From: VXRJ01 sp965246995
GTDB lineage: Bacteria > Acidobacteriota > Vicinamibacteria > Vicinamibacterales > UBA8438
DNA: 64,000 bases
Direction: 5' to 3'
NCBI GenBank assembly: GCA_965246995.1
Contig: OZ252008.1
Coordinates: 4,278,001 to 4,342,000 of the forward strand
Numbering within the stretch: the first letter of the stretch is position 1; each line of letters opens with the position of its first letter. Made by a program: the position numbers and the translations under genes. Under the pieces are notes generated by a model. That model was given only the letters and a program-made list of their open reading frames with translations, did not search any database and was not told the origin of the DNA. This document shows positions 36,326 to 44,650 of this stretch, piece after piece.

Positions 36326-37675
36326 ATGATGTTCGTTACGAAGAAGCACCTGGCGCGACGGACCGTGCTGCGGGGACTGGGCGCGACGATCGCCCTGCCA
36401 CTTCTCGACGGGATGGTGCCGGCGCTCACCGCACTGCAGCGGACCGCCGCGGCGCCAATCCGCCGGTTCGGCGTTTTCTACGTCCCGAACGGCATGTCCA
36501 TGCCGTACTGGTTCCCGAAGACCGAGGGACCGGTGAACGAACTGCCGCCGACACTCGCCTCCCTCCAGCCGTTCAAGGACCGCGTGCTGCTCTGCGGCGG
36601 GCTGGACGACGAGTCCGCCAACCTGGTGAAGGGCGGCGGCGACCACGCCCGCTCCGCCGGCACCTTCCTGACCTCCGTGCCGTTCAAGATCACGAGCGGC
36701 GCGGACGTCTACGCGTCGGTTTCGATGGATCAGATCGCCGCCCGTGAACTGGCGAAGGAGACGCAGATCGCCTCGCTGGAGCTCGGTATCGAATCGAACG
36801 CGATGGTGGGCAACTGCGACGGCGGCGCGAGTTGCGCCTACACCAACACGATCGCGTGGCGGACGCCGACGACACCGTTGCCGATCGAGAACGACCCGCG
36901 AGCCATCTTCGAGCGGCTGTTCGGCACCAGCGGGAGCACCGATCCCGCGGCGCGGATGGAACGGCTGCGGCGCGACCGGAGCATCCTGGACGCCGTCGGG
37001 AACGAGCTCCGGGACCTGGGACGCGTCATCGGCCCGGGTGACCGCGTCAAGCTGGACGAGTACCTGGATGCCCTGCGCGACATCGAGCGCCGTATCCAGA
37101 TGGCGGAGGACCAGAGCACGCGCGAGTTGCCGGTGGTCGATCAGCCGGTCGGCGTGCCCAGCGACTACGCCGAACATGCGCACCTGATGATGGACCTGCT
37201 CGCACTCGCCTATCAGACCGACCTCACGCGCATCTCCACGTTCATGCTGGCCCGCGAAGTGAGCGGCCGCGCCTATCCGGAGATCGGTGTCTCGGACTCG
37301 CACCACCCGCTCTCGCACCACCAGGACGAACCGGCGAAGCTGGAGCGGCTGCACAAGATCAACCAGCACCAGTTCACCCAGTTCGCCTACCTGGTGGAGA
37401 AGCTGGCCAACATTCAGGAGGGGGACGGCTCGATGCTCGACTCGACCCTCTTCCTCTACGGCACCGGCATCAGCGACAGCAACACCCACTTCCACGACGA
37501 TCTGCCGATCGCGCTCGTGGGCGGGAAGGCGGCCGGGATCCGGGGCGGGCGCTACATCCGCTACCCCGACGACACGCCGCTCGCCAACCTGCACCTGACG
37601 ATCCTCGAAATGCTGGGCGTCCCGCAGGAATCCTTCGGAGACGGCACCGGCAACCTGCCGCGCCTCACCGTATAG
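36326..37675 (+). CDS. DUF1552 protein with TAT-type signal (cassette C)
   Basis: This is 449 residues from ATGATG at 36326, with GAGGAG upstream; a TTG start at 36308 is less likely. The signal is KKHLARRTVLRGLGATIALP. Characteristic blocks: GVFYVPNGMSMPYWFP, ASCAYTNTIAWRTPTTPLPI, RAIFERLFGTSGST, VKLDEYLDALRDIERRIQM and HHPLSHHQDEP. It ends LTV, six bases before the cytochrome c'-like gene, so the four genes from 33864 to 38789 probably form one operon. Biochemical role unknown. Confidence 0.92.
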   Translation: MMFVTKKHLARRTVLRGLGATIALPLLDGMVPALTALQRTAAAPIRRFGVFYVPNGMSMPYWFPKTEGPVNELPPTLASLQPFKDRVLLCGGLDDESANLVKGGGDHARSAGTFLTSVPFKITSGADVYASVSMDQIAARELAKETQIASLELGIESNAMVGNCDGGASCAYTNTIAWRTPTTPLPIENDPRAIFERLFGTSGSTDPAARMERLRRDRSILDAVGNELRDLGRVIGPGDRVKLDEYLDALRDIERRIQMAEDQSTRELPVVDQPVGVPSDYAEHAHLMMDLLALAYQTDLTRISTFMLAREVSGRAYPEIGVSDSHHPLSHHQDEPAKLERLHKINQHQFTQFAYLVEKLANIQEGDGSMLDSTLFLYGTGISDSNTHFHDDLPIALVGGKAAGIRGGRYIRYPDDTPLANLHLTILEMLGVPQESFGDGTGNLPRLTV

Positions 37676-37680
37676 AAGGC

Positions 37681-38148
37681 ATGCGCGTCCGTATCGCGGG
37701 CCTTGCACCAGCCGTGGCGGCGGCGGGATTCCTGCTGCTGGCGGCCGGCGCCACGCGCGCCCAGGACTCCTATCCGATCTACACCGCCGACCACCTGGCC
37801 GTCACGATGGAGACCCTCGGCCCCAACTTCGATGCCGGCGGCCGGGCGCTCGTGGCCGCGGACTACCCCACCGCCAAGGAACGCTTCGTCCGTACCCGCG
37901 AACAGCTTGCGACCACCATCACCTTCTGGCGCCAGCGCAACCGCACGGACGCGATCCAGTGGGTCCGCGATGCGGTGACAAGGCTCGACCGGCTGGACAA
38001 CGCCCTCTCGCGCGAAACCGAAGACGCCGCCAGCGCCACCACGCTGGCGGAGGAAATCGAAGCCACCTGCAACGCCTGTCACGCCGTCTACCGCGATCGG
38101 GACCCCGCCACCGGCGAATACCGCCTGAAACCGGGAACCGCCGGCTGA
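37681..38148 (+). CDS. Cytochrome c'-like exported protein
   Basis: This is a 155-residue protein with a signal peptide (GLAPAVAAAGFLLLAAGATR). A helical body (MLTETLGPNFDAGG-type region, then TAKERFVRTREQLATTITFW) ends with the haem motif CNACH at 130-134, followed by AVYRDRDPATGEYRL. A C-terminal CxxCH after about 100 residues of helix is the layout of cytochrome c', a four-helix haem protein that can bind NO or carry electrons. Only one haem motif is present. It lies 5 bases after a DUF1552 gene and 50 bases before a VOC gene. Confidence 0.75.
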   Translation: MRVRIAGLAPAVAAAGFLLLAAGATRAQDSYPIYTADHLAVTMETLGPNFDAGGRALVAADYPTAKERFVRTREQLATTITFWRQRNRTDAIQWVRDAVTRLDRLDNALSRETEDAASATTLAEEIEATCNACHAVYRDRDPATGEYRLKPGTAG

Positions 38149-38198
38149 CGGCAGCCGCGCGACGATACGACCGTTATCAGTCCACAAGGAGCGACGCC

Positions 38199-38789
38199 AT
38201 GACCACCGCCATCGAACAGCTCATGAACCGCTATGACAACGGCGCCATTTCTCGCCGCGACCTGATTGTCGCCCTGGCCGCCCTGGCTGTCGCTCCTGTC
38301 GCCGGCGCGGCGCCAGCCGGCGCTACGCGCCAGACGGCGGCGCCAATCCCGGTCACCACCATGAACCACATCACGCTTACGGTTTCCGACGTGCGGCGCT
38401 CCGTCGACTTCTACCAACGCGTACTCGGCCTGCCTCTTGTCACCAACCAGGGAAACGAGCGGGACTGGAACGCCAACGCCGTACCGGTCCTCGGGGTCGG
38501 CAACGGACCGCAGTTCATCGCCTTCTCCCAGGGCGACCGGCCACATATCAACCACTACTGCCTCGGGATGGCCGAGTTCGACGCCCAGGACGTGGTGCAG
38601 CGCCTCGCCGCCCACGGCATCGAAGCGAGAGTCCGCATGCGCGCCGACTCGGACCCGCCGGCCGAGGAACTGATGTTCAGCGACCCGGACGGCATCCCCG
38701 TCCAGTTGCAGCATCAGGACTACTGCGGCGGTTCCGGCAAGCTGGGCGATCTCTGCGACCCCGACGATCGCGCCGTCAGCCGGAGCTGA
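38199..38789 (+). CDS. VOC-family (glyoxalase/dioxygenase fold) protein with exported-type N-terminus
   Basis: This is a 196-residue protein. The ATG at 38199 has AAGGAG upstream. Its N-terminus (YDNGAISRRDLIVALAALAV) has an RR pair followed by a hydrophobic stretch, suggesting a TAT or lipid-anchor-like signal. One VOC module follows: MNHITLTVSDVRRSVDFYQR, then HYCLGMAEFDAQDVVQRL, with the acidic metal position likely in DPDGIPVQLQHQDYC. VOC proteins bind a metal and act as isomerases, lyases or ring-cleaving dioxygenases; the exact reaction cannot be told. Last gene of cassette C. Confidence 0.85.
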   Translation: MTTAIEQLMNRYDNGAISRRDLIVALAALAVAPVAGAAPAGATRQTAAPIPVTTMNHITLTVSDVRRSVDFYQRVLGLPLVTNQGNERDWNANAVPVLGVGNGPQFIAFSQGDRPHINHYCLGMAEFDAQDVVQRLAAHGIEARVRMRADSDPPAEELMFSDPDGIPVQLQHQDYCGGSGKLGDLCDPDDRAVSRS

Positions 38790-38806
38790 CGGCCGGCGCA
38801 ACCCGG

Positions 38807-39463
38807 TTACTTCAGCCCCAACTGGGCCTTGTATACCGGCCAGCTCCGCTTGAGGGACTGAAAGGCGTCGAAGTCTTCGCAACGCAGGAACGGGTTGGTC
38901 GCGCTCTCCAGGGCCAGCGTGGAGCTGGGGCGGACGCCGTAGTCGTGGCCCGGCCAGACGGTAGCGTCCTCGGGGTAAGTGTCCAGCACGCGGCGGAGGC
39001 TGTCCCATTCGGCAGCCGCGTCGGCATCCGTCTTCGTGCCGCCCACCTTGCCGACGAAGATCAGGTCGCCCGTGAAGAGAAGCCGGTGAGTCGGCTCGTA
39101 GAGCGTCACGTGGTCGGGACAATGGCCGGGAACATGAAGGCACTCGAGGACCAACGAGCCGACGAGAAGGCTGGCTCCATCAGGCAGAGGCACCGACGGA
39201 TCGATGGGGCAGCCCGGGTGCGCGGCAACCTCCGGTGCGCCAGTGAGGCGCAGCGCCTCCGCGTTACCACCGGTATGGTCCGGGTGACCGTGCGTGTTGA
39301 CGATGTGCGTCACGGCCAGGTTTTGTGCGGCCGCACGCTCCGCCAGTGCGGCCGGCTCGGGGGAAGGGTCGATCAGTACCGCCGCGCCGGCGTCGCGATC
39401 TCCCAGCAGATAACCGAAGTTACGATCGCCGCCGGTCCGGACCTGTTCAAAAATCAGCGTCAT
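38807..39463 (-). CDS. Metallo-beta-lactamase-fold hydrolase (glyoxalase II / persulfide dioxygenase-like)
   Basis: This 218-residue protein has the metal motif THGHPDH (His58, His60, Asp62, His63) and later ligands in HVPGHCPDHV, LFTGDLIFVGKVG and VWPGHDYGVRPSS. No signal peptide, so it is probably cytoplasmic. The spacing fits the glyoxalase II / ETHE1 branch, which hydrolyses S-lactoylglutathione or oxidises persulfides; I cannot decide between them. It is divergent from 39594, with a TTGAGC / TAAAAT promoter just before the ATG. Confidence 0.88.
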   Translation of the reverse strand: MTLIFEQVRTGGDRNFGYLLGDRDAGAAVLIDPSPEPAALAERAAAQNLAVTHIVNTHGHPDHTGGNAEALRLTGAPEVAAHPGCPIDPSVPLPDGASLLVGSLVLECLHVPGHCPDHVTLYEPTHRLLFTGDLIFVGKVGGTKTDADAAAEWDSLRRVLDTYPEDATVWPGHDYGVRPSSTLALESATNPFLRCEDFDAFQSLKRSWPVYKAQLGLK

Positions 39464-39471
39464 GATCGTAT

Positions 39472-39499
39472 ATTTTAGGGTCCGTGCCGCGGAGCTCAA
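39472..39499 (-). promoter_or_regulatory. Sigma-70-like promoter close to the ATG of the metallo-hydrolase
   Basis: On the minus strand TTGAGC (39494-39499), a 16-base spacer, then TAAAAT (39472-39477), ending 8 bases before the ATG at 39463. No Shine-Dalgarno sequence is seen, so the mRNA may be leaderless. Confidence 0.45.
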
Positions 39500-39593
39500 C
39501 CGGGCGGGGATTGCATGCCGGCGAATTGTCGGCGCAACTGGACTAAATTTGGTTGCCGGCCCGGAGGCCGGCGCACCGAGGGAGATGGTAGCC

Positions 39594-40736
39594 ATGCGGA
39601 AATCGCTGCTCGTAAGTGCCGTGGTGATGGGCCTTGTGGTCGCCTCCGGCCTCCTTGGCCGGCCGGCGATGCTGCAGGATGTCTTCGAGCTGCAGTTGCC
39701 GCTCGGACCAAGCCCGTACGACGTGGTCGAGGGCTGGTTGAAGCCGTTCGCGCCGGCTGGACATGCGTTCGGGGCGAATACGGGCGTTTTCGCCGAGTCC
39801 CCCGACCGGATCTTCATCGTTCAACGGGGAGAGATCCAGTTGCCCGATCCGGTACCGCCCGGTTTCGCGGGGTTCGTCGGGTCGATCGGCCTGAACGCGC
39901 TCGAAGCGGGCGATGATCGCGTCTGGCGCAATTCCATCTTCGTCGTCGACGGTGACGGCAACATGATCGAATCGTGGACCCAGTGGGACGAAATGTGGGA
40001 GGGTGGCGCCGGCCCGCACAAGGTGAAGATCAACCCGTTCGACGCCGACCGGAAAGTCTGGGTGGTCGACGAGACGAACCACCAGGTGCATGCCTTCTCG
40101 AACGACGGTTCCGAGCTGCTGATGACGATCGGCGAGGAAGGGCCAGGGGACGGCGAGAACAACTTCAACCGCCCACAGGACATCGCATTCCTCGAGGACG
40201 GCTCTATTTTCGTGGCCGACTCCGACAACTCCCGCGTCGTGAAGTTCGACGCCGAGGGTAACTACGTGACGGCCTGGGGGACGCTCGGGATCGAGCGCGG
40301 GCAGTTCGATGCGGTGCACGCGGTGGCAACCGACAGCATCGGCCGCATCTACGTCGCGGACCGGAACAACGACCGGATTCAGGTATTCAACGAGACGACC
40401 CGGTCCATCTGGTACCACCCGAATATTTCGCCGGTTGCGAGCTGGCCCGGCTTCGAGTTCCCGAACGACATCTACGCGACCGGCTATGAGGTCTGGATCG
40501 CCGACAACCAGGAACCACAGCTGATCAAGCTCGACTGGAACGGCAACCCGCAGTTCGCCTTCGATATCGGCGGCGAGGGCGAGGGGCTGTTCCGCGAGCT
40601 GCACCAGTTCTCGGTCGACTCGGACCGGAACGTCTACGCGGTCGACAATATTCAGGGCTTCACGCAGAAGTTCGCCCCGAAGGACGGGGCGAGCTTTACC
40701 GAACTGATGGGGCGTCCCGACCCGGCGCTCCGGTAG
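39594..40736 (+). CDS. NHL-repeat beta-propeller exported protein
   Basis: This is 380 residues from the ATG at 39594, which has GGGAG upstream and starts a signal peptide (LLVSAVVMGLVVASGLLGRP). The body has repeats of the NHL type: NRPQDIAFLEDGSIFVADSD, NSRVVKFDAEGNYVTAWGTL, GQFDAVHAVATDSIGRIYVA and DRNNDRIQVFNETTRSIW. Proteins of this kind include peptidyl-alpha-hydroxyglycine amidating lyases, which act after the copper monooxygenase of the same pathway. This is worth noting because monooxygenase-like genes occur at the left end, but I see no lyase active-site evidence. It ends 4 bases before cassette D. Confidence 0.82.
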   Translation: MRKSLLVSAVVMGLVVASGLLGRPAMLQDVFELQLPLGPSPYDVVEGWLKPFAPAGHAFGANTGVFAESPDRIFIVQRGEIQLPDPVPPGFAGFVGSIGLNALEAGDDRVWRNSIFVVDGDGNMIESWTQWDEMWEGGAGPHKVKINPFDADRKVWVVDETNHQVHAFSNDGSELLMTIGEEGPGDGENNFNRPQDIAFLEDGSIFVADSDNSRVVKFDAEGNYVTAWGTLGIERGQFDAVHAVATDSIGRIYVADRNNDRIQVFNETTRSIWYHPNISPVASWPGFEFPNDIYATGYEVWIADNQEPQLIKLDWNGNPQFAFDIGGEGEGLFRELHQFSVDSDRNVYAVDNIQGFTQKFAPKDGASFTELMGRPDPALR

Positions 40737-40740
40737 CACC

Positions 40741-43209
40741 GTGTCCTCCCGCGCGGTCCGGCTGATCGTCGCCGCGCTCCTGACCGCCTCCCCGGCCGCC
40801 GCCGCCCAGGCGCCGGCCGAGGCGGAGGTGGAGGTGGACGGCCGCGCCCTGTTACGGCAGTACTGCGGTTCCTGCCACAACGACCGGACGCGCACGGGTG
40901 GCCTGTCGCTGGACGGGGTCGATCCCGATCATCCCGAGCAGGACGCCGCCACCTTCGAGCAGGTGATCCTCAAGCTGCGGACCGGGATGATGCCGCCGGA
41001 AGGGCGCCCCCGTCCCGACGCGCCGGTGCTCGCAGCTTTCATCGATCAGCTCGAGACCCGCCTTGACCGCGCCGCGGCGGCAGTCCCCAACCCGGGGCGG
41101 CCGATCCTCCACCGGTTGAACCGGACGGAGTATGCCAACGCCATCCGTGACCTGTTCGGACTCGAGATCGACACGACGTCGCTTCTGCCGCCGGACGACA
41201 TGAGTCAGGGCTACGACAACATGTCCGATGTCCTGACCGTGTCGCCGACGCTGCTCGAGAGCTATCTGACCGCAGCCGGCCGCATTGCGCGAATGACGGT
41301 GGGCGACCCGAATGCCACGCCGTCGGTCGACACCCACGTCGTTCCGCAAGCCTTCTCGCAAATGCGGCATGTCCCCGGCACGCCGTTCGGCACGCGCGGT
41401 GGCATCGCCTTCACGCACAATTTTCCCGCCGACGGCGACTACGTCTTCCGGCTGTCGTTCTACTTCGCCAGCATCGGCGCGTTCTTCGGCGACAACATCC
41501 CGGCCGAGGGGGAACAGATCGAAATCGCCGTGAACGGGCAGCGGGTGGCGTTGCTGGATCTGGACCGCAAGCTGCGGACGACCGACGTGCTTCGGTCGGA
41601 GCCGATCGCGATCCGCGCCGGACCTTCGCAGATCTCCGCCGCGTTCATTCAGCGCGCCGCCGGGCCGGTGCAGGACTTCGTGATGCCCTTCGATCAGGCC
41701 CTGGCCGACCTGTCGACCGGCCACTTCCCCGGACTGACCGGCCTGCCGCACCTTCGCAACCTCGGCATTGACGGGCCGTACGAGGTAACCGGCGTCAGCG
41801 AGACCCCGATCCGCGAGCGGCTCCTTACCTGCCGGCGGCCGGCCGAAGGGCCGTCCGCTATCGGCACCGCGGAAGCCGAGACCGCGTGCGCGGACGAGAT
41901 CCTCGCGCGCATCGCCCGCCGCGCGTTCCGGCGGCCGCTCACCGACAACGACCACTCGCGGCTGCTCCGCTTCTACGAGGAAGGGCGCGCCGGAACCGAC
42001 TTCGAGGCGGGCCTGCGGATGGGACTACAGGCGATTCTGTCTGACCCGGAATTCCTCTTCCGCTTCGAACGGACTCCGCCGGACGTCGCACCCGGTGAGA
42101 ACCACCGTTTGAGCGATCTGGAACTGGCGGCGCGGCTCTCGTTCTTCCTCTGGAGCAGCCTCCCGGACGACGAGCTGATCGACGTGGCCGCAGACGGACA
42201 CCTCTCGGATCGCACGACCCTCGAAGCGCAGGTGCAGCGGATGCTGGCCGATCCGCGGGCCGAGTCGCTCGCCACCAATTTCGCCTCGCACTGGTTGCGG
42301 CTGCAGAACCTGCAGGACGTCCACCCGGACGTCTTCCTTTACCCCAACTGGGACCTGAACCTGAACCAGTCGATGCGGCGCGAGACAGAGTTGTTGTTCG
42401 ACAGCATCGTGCGCGAGAACCGCAGCGTGACGGATCTCGTCAACGCCGACTACACCTTTGTCGATCAGCGCCTGGCCGAGCACTACGGCGTCCCGAACGT
42501 CATTGGTAACCGGTTCCGCCGCGTCCCGGTGACCGAGGAGGCGCGCCGCGGCCTGCTCGGCCACGCCAGCATCCTGACGCTTACGTCGCTCGCCAACCGG
42601 ACGTCGCCCGTGATCCGGGGTGCATGGGTACTCGATGTCCTGCTGGGCGCGCCGCCGCCGCGACCCCCGGCGGACGTTCCGCCACTCGACGAGAACGCGC
42701 ACGGCGAAGAACCGGCGACGATGCGTGAGCGGCTCGCAACGCACCGGGCGAGCCCCGCCTGTTCGTCGTGCCACCGGATCATGGACCCGGTCGGCTTCGC
42801 GCTCGAGAACTTCGATCCGACCGGCGCCTGGCGGACCCGCGACGGCAGCGAGCCGATCGACCCGAGCGACCTGCTCTTCGACGGCACCGAGCTCGCCGGG
42901 CCGGCCGACGTCCGCCGCTACATCGAGCGGCACGAAGAGAGCTTTGCCACCAACTTCGCCCGCAATCTGCTGATGTTCGCGCTGGGGCGGATCCTCGAGC
43001 CGACCGACATGCCGGCAGTCCGGGAGGTGGTCCAGGAGGCGGCGGCGGATGACCACCAGTTCTCCAGCTTCGTCATGGGGATCGTGACCAGTCGGCCATT
43101 CACCATGCGGCGGGCAGACGCGCGCCCTGACGGGCGCGTTGGAAGTTCCGCTAGCGCGAAACTTCTGCGTAGCAACCTCCCGGGGGAGTCCTTTCCAATC
43201 CAGAAATGA
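40741..43209 (+). CDS. DUF1587/DUF1595/DUF1592/DUF1588/DUF1585 di-haem protein (cassette D), 3' end rewritten by repeats
   Basis: This is an 822-residue protein with a GTG start and a signal peptide (AVRLIVAALLTASPAAAAQ). First haem motif CGSCH at 42-46, where the paralogues have CVTCH. DUF1587: HRLNRTEYANAIRDLFGLEI. DUF1595: IARRAFRRPLTDNDHS. DUF1592: LELAARLSFFLWSSLPDDEL. DUF1588: LANRTSPVIRGAWVLDVLLG, with a second motif CSSCHRIMDPVGFALENF. DUF1585: FARNLLMFALGRILEPTDMP. The native protein should end near MRRAD. The last 29 residues are encoded by the 63-bp palindromic element (43121-43180) and the left end of the insertion sequence, and the stop lies inside the latter. Confidence 0.92.
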   Translation: MSSRAVRLIVAALLTASPAAAAQAPAEAEVEVDGRALLRQYCGSCHNDRTRTGGLSLDGVDPDHPEQDAATFEQVILKLRTGMMPPEGRPRPDAPVLAAFIDQLETRLDRAAAAVPNPGRPILHRLNRTEYANAIRDLFGLEIDTTSLLPPDDMSQGYDNMSDVLTVSPTLLESYLTAAGRIARMTVGDPNATPSVDTHVVPQAFSQMRHVPGTPFGTRGGIAFTHNFPADGDYVFRLSFYFASIGAFFGDNIPAEGEQIEIAVNGQRVALLDLDRKLRTTDVLRSEPIAIRAGPSQISAAFIQRAAGPVQDFVMPFDQALADLSTGHFPGLTGLPHLRNLGIDGPYEVTGVSETPIRERLLTCRRPAEGPSAIGTAEAETACADEILARIARRAFRRPLTDNDHSRLLRFYEEGRAGTDFEAGLRMGLQAILSDPEFLFRFERTPPDVAPGENHRLSDLELAARLSFFLWSSLPDDELIDVAADGHLSDRTTLEAQVQRMLADPRAESLATNFASHWLRLQNLQDVHPDVFLYPNWDLNLNQSMRRETELLFDSIVRENRSVTDLVNADYTFVDQRLAEHYGVPNVIGNRFRRVPVTEEARRGLLGHASILTLTSLANRTSPVIRGAWVLDVLLGAPPPRPPADVPPLDENAHGEEPATMRERLATHRASPACSSCHRIMDPVGFALENFDPTGAWRTRDGSEPIDPSDLLFDGTELAGPADVRRYIERHEESFATNFARNLLMFALGRILEPTDMPAVREVVQEAAADDHQFSSFVMGIVTSRPFTMRRADARPDGRVGSSASAKLLRSNLPGESFPIQK
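43121..43180. repeat. 63-bp double-hairpin element, copy A (diverged)
   Basis: It starts CGCGCCCTGACGGGCGCG (7-bp stem), then GAAGTTCCGC...GCGAAACTTC (10-bp stem with one mismatch). It is the same element as at 47633-47695 and 47696-47758. Here it is translated in the end of the cassette D cytochrome as RPDGRVGSSASAKLLRS. Confidence 0.88.
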
Positions 43210-43217
43210 GCCTGAAG
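43182..43217 (+). repeat. Left terminal inverted repeat of the insertion sequence
   Basis: It reads GGGGGAGTCC, TTTCCAATCC, AGAAATGAGCCTGAAG. It is the near-complement of 44517-44551. Confidence 0.8.
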
Positions 43218-43238
43218 CGGGCCGATGAGCCAGACATG

Positions 43239-44489
43239 TCAGGCAGCCGGGTCAATGGACCGGAATAGCCGCGTGCGCGCCTCCTCAACGGCGCGCGCGG
43301 CGTCATTGTCGCTCAGGGCGAAGGCGATGTCGTCGAGCTGTTCGAAGGTGGTCCCCGGGTTGAGGTAGTCGGTGGCCCCGGGGAGCGACGTGAGCTTCTC
43401 GTAGGGCGTCATGATGTCGGCGTCGCGGTAGCGCTTGCGGACGCGCCCCTTGGCGTCGACCACCGTGCTGGGAAAGAAGCAGGGGCGGTGGAAGTTGAGG
43501 TAGGGCGAGAGGACGTTCTGGGTGAAGTCGTTGACGCGTTGGGCGTGGCGGCTGGGGATGTGGCCGTAGCCGAGGTGCTTGCGGACGACCGAGCCGTTCT
43601 TGCTCTCGACGAGGGCGTTGTCGTTGGTGTGTCGGGCTCGGGACTTGGTGAACTCGTCGATGTGGAGGGCTTGCAGCAGCGCGGCGACGGTGCGGTTGAC
43701 GTATTCCGACCCGTTGTCGGAGTGGAAGCCGTGGAGGGTGAACGGGAAGGCGCGGAGCAGGGCGCTGAGGACCGGGGCCAGGCACGCGGCGTGGAGATGC
43801 TCGACCGAGCCGATGCACTGGAACTGGGTGACCTCATCCACCAAGTTCACGTGGTACAGGCCTTTAACGTCATCGAGGTCAGCCTGATGGACGGAATCGA
43901 CCCGGACATAGCCGGGGCGCCCGAACGGTGCCGGCCGGCGGCGCTCGCCGATCGCCACCTGCACCGGGCGCGTCGGCATGGGGGTGGTTCCGCGGCGCCG
44001 TTGATAGGTGATCGAGTGCCGCAGGTTGTAGAGATGGCCGTTCGAGATGCCGGCCAGGCGCTCGAACCGATGGTCGTCGAACCGATGGTAGGCGCGCGCA
44101 CAGAGCGTGCGGGTGGCCGGTCCGGACAGCGTGCCGTGGAGCCGGTCGACCTCGGCGAGCAGGCCGATGTCGGTGCTGCTGTAACGGCGCGGGAATGGTC
44201 GGCTGGGTGCGCCGCGGCGGTCGGCGATCCTCCCGGTGGCCCGGTGTTGAGTCACGAGCCGGGTGAGTTGGGCGCGCGACAGGCCGGTCACCTTGGCCAG
44301 CAAGCTCCGGAGCAGACCCTTCTCAGCCTTCCCCTGGTGGACATAGTCGAACCGTGTCAAGGTGCGCTCGATGAACCCGTAGGCGTCCGCTCGCGTCGAC
44401 ACATTCAGGTCGATCAGTCCGCTGCCGTCAAGGAACGCTCGAACGTGTTGCAGGGTCCGCAGGCGGTCTGTCTGGAGTGTCACGATCAT
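43239..44489 (-). CDS. Integrase-catalytic-domain (DDE) transposase
   Basis: This is about 416 residues from ATG 44489. A GTG at 44483 has GGAGG at ideal spacing, and the frame is open to ATG 44528 inside the right repeat, so the start is uncertain. An N-terminal helix-turn-helix region (LLAKVTGLSRAQLTRLV) precedes a second DNA-binding region. The catalytic core has Asp in YVRVDSVHQADLD, Asp in GFHSDNGSEYVN, and Glu in NDNALVESKNGSVVRKHLGY, giving D-D-E. It resembles the integrase-core transposases that NCBI places near IS481/ISNCY, but I cannot fix the family. It appears full length with no frameshift, so it may be active. Confidence 0.92.
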   Translation of the reverse strand: MIVTLQTDRLRTLQHVRAFLDGSGLIDLNVSTRADAYGFIERTLTRFDYVHQGKAEKGLLRSLLAKVTGLSRAQLTRLVTQHRATGRIADRRGAPSRPFPRRYSSTDIGLLAEVDRLHGTLSGPATRTLCARAYHRFDDHRFERLAGISNGHLYNLRHSITYQRRRGTTPMPTRPVQVAIGERRRPAPFGRPGYVRVDSVHQADLDDVKGLYHVNLVDEVTQFQCIGSVEHLHAACLAPVLSALLRAFPFTLHGFHSDNGSEYVNRTVAALLQALHIDEFTKSRARHTNDNALVESKNGSVVRKHLGYGHIPSRHAQRVNDFTQNVLSPYLNFHRPCFFPSTVVDAKGRVRKRYRDADIMTPYEKLTSLPGATDYLNPGTTFEQLDDIAFALSDNDAARAVEEARTRLFRSIDPAA

Positions 44490-44516
44490 CCTCCGATGAT
44501 CCACCACCCAGCTCCC

Positions 44517-44581
44517 CTTCAGGCTCATGTGTCGTTGGAAACAACTCCCCCTTCAGGCTCATGTCTCATTGGAAGAGACTG
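44517..44581 (-). repeat. Duplicated right terminal repeat of the insertion sequence
   Basis: Two imperfect copies lie in tandem with a period of 34 bases (44517 and 44551), each starting CTTCAGGCTCATGT. The inner copy matches the left end best. Confidence 0.75.
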
Positions 44582-44650
44582 GGGGTTGCGGGGGCCGGCA
44601 TTCAGCCGTAGGATCCACCGATCGGTCGTTTCCGGGGAGGAGCTCGCGTC

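Larger units (their letters stand above)
43182..44581. mobile_element. Insertion sequence with DDE integrase-type transposase
   Basis: The left inverted repeat (43182-43217) ends ATGAGCCTGAAG. Its complement CTTCAGGCTCAT occurs twice at the right end, at 44517-44528 and 44551-44562. In both right copies the similarity continues outward through TTGGAA, and the first right copy also ends ACTCCCCC, like the left (GGGGGAGT). The element is therefore 1.37 or 1.40 kb, depending on which right end is used. It lies between DUF1592 and DUF1552 genes that are adjacent in the other cassettes. Confidence 0.85.

Noticed and set aside
43239..44528. The transposase as a phage or Tn7-type integrase
   Set aside because: No other transposition or phage genes are present, and short terminal repeats flank the single gene, so a simple insertion sequence fits better.
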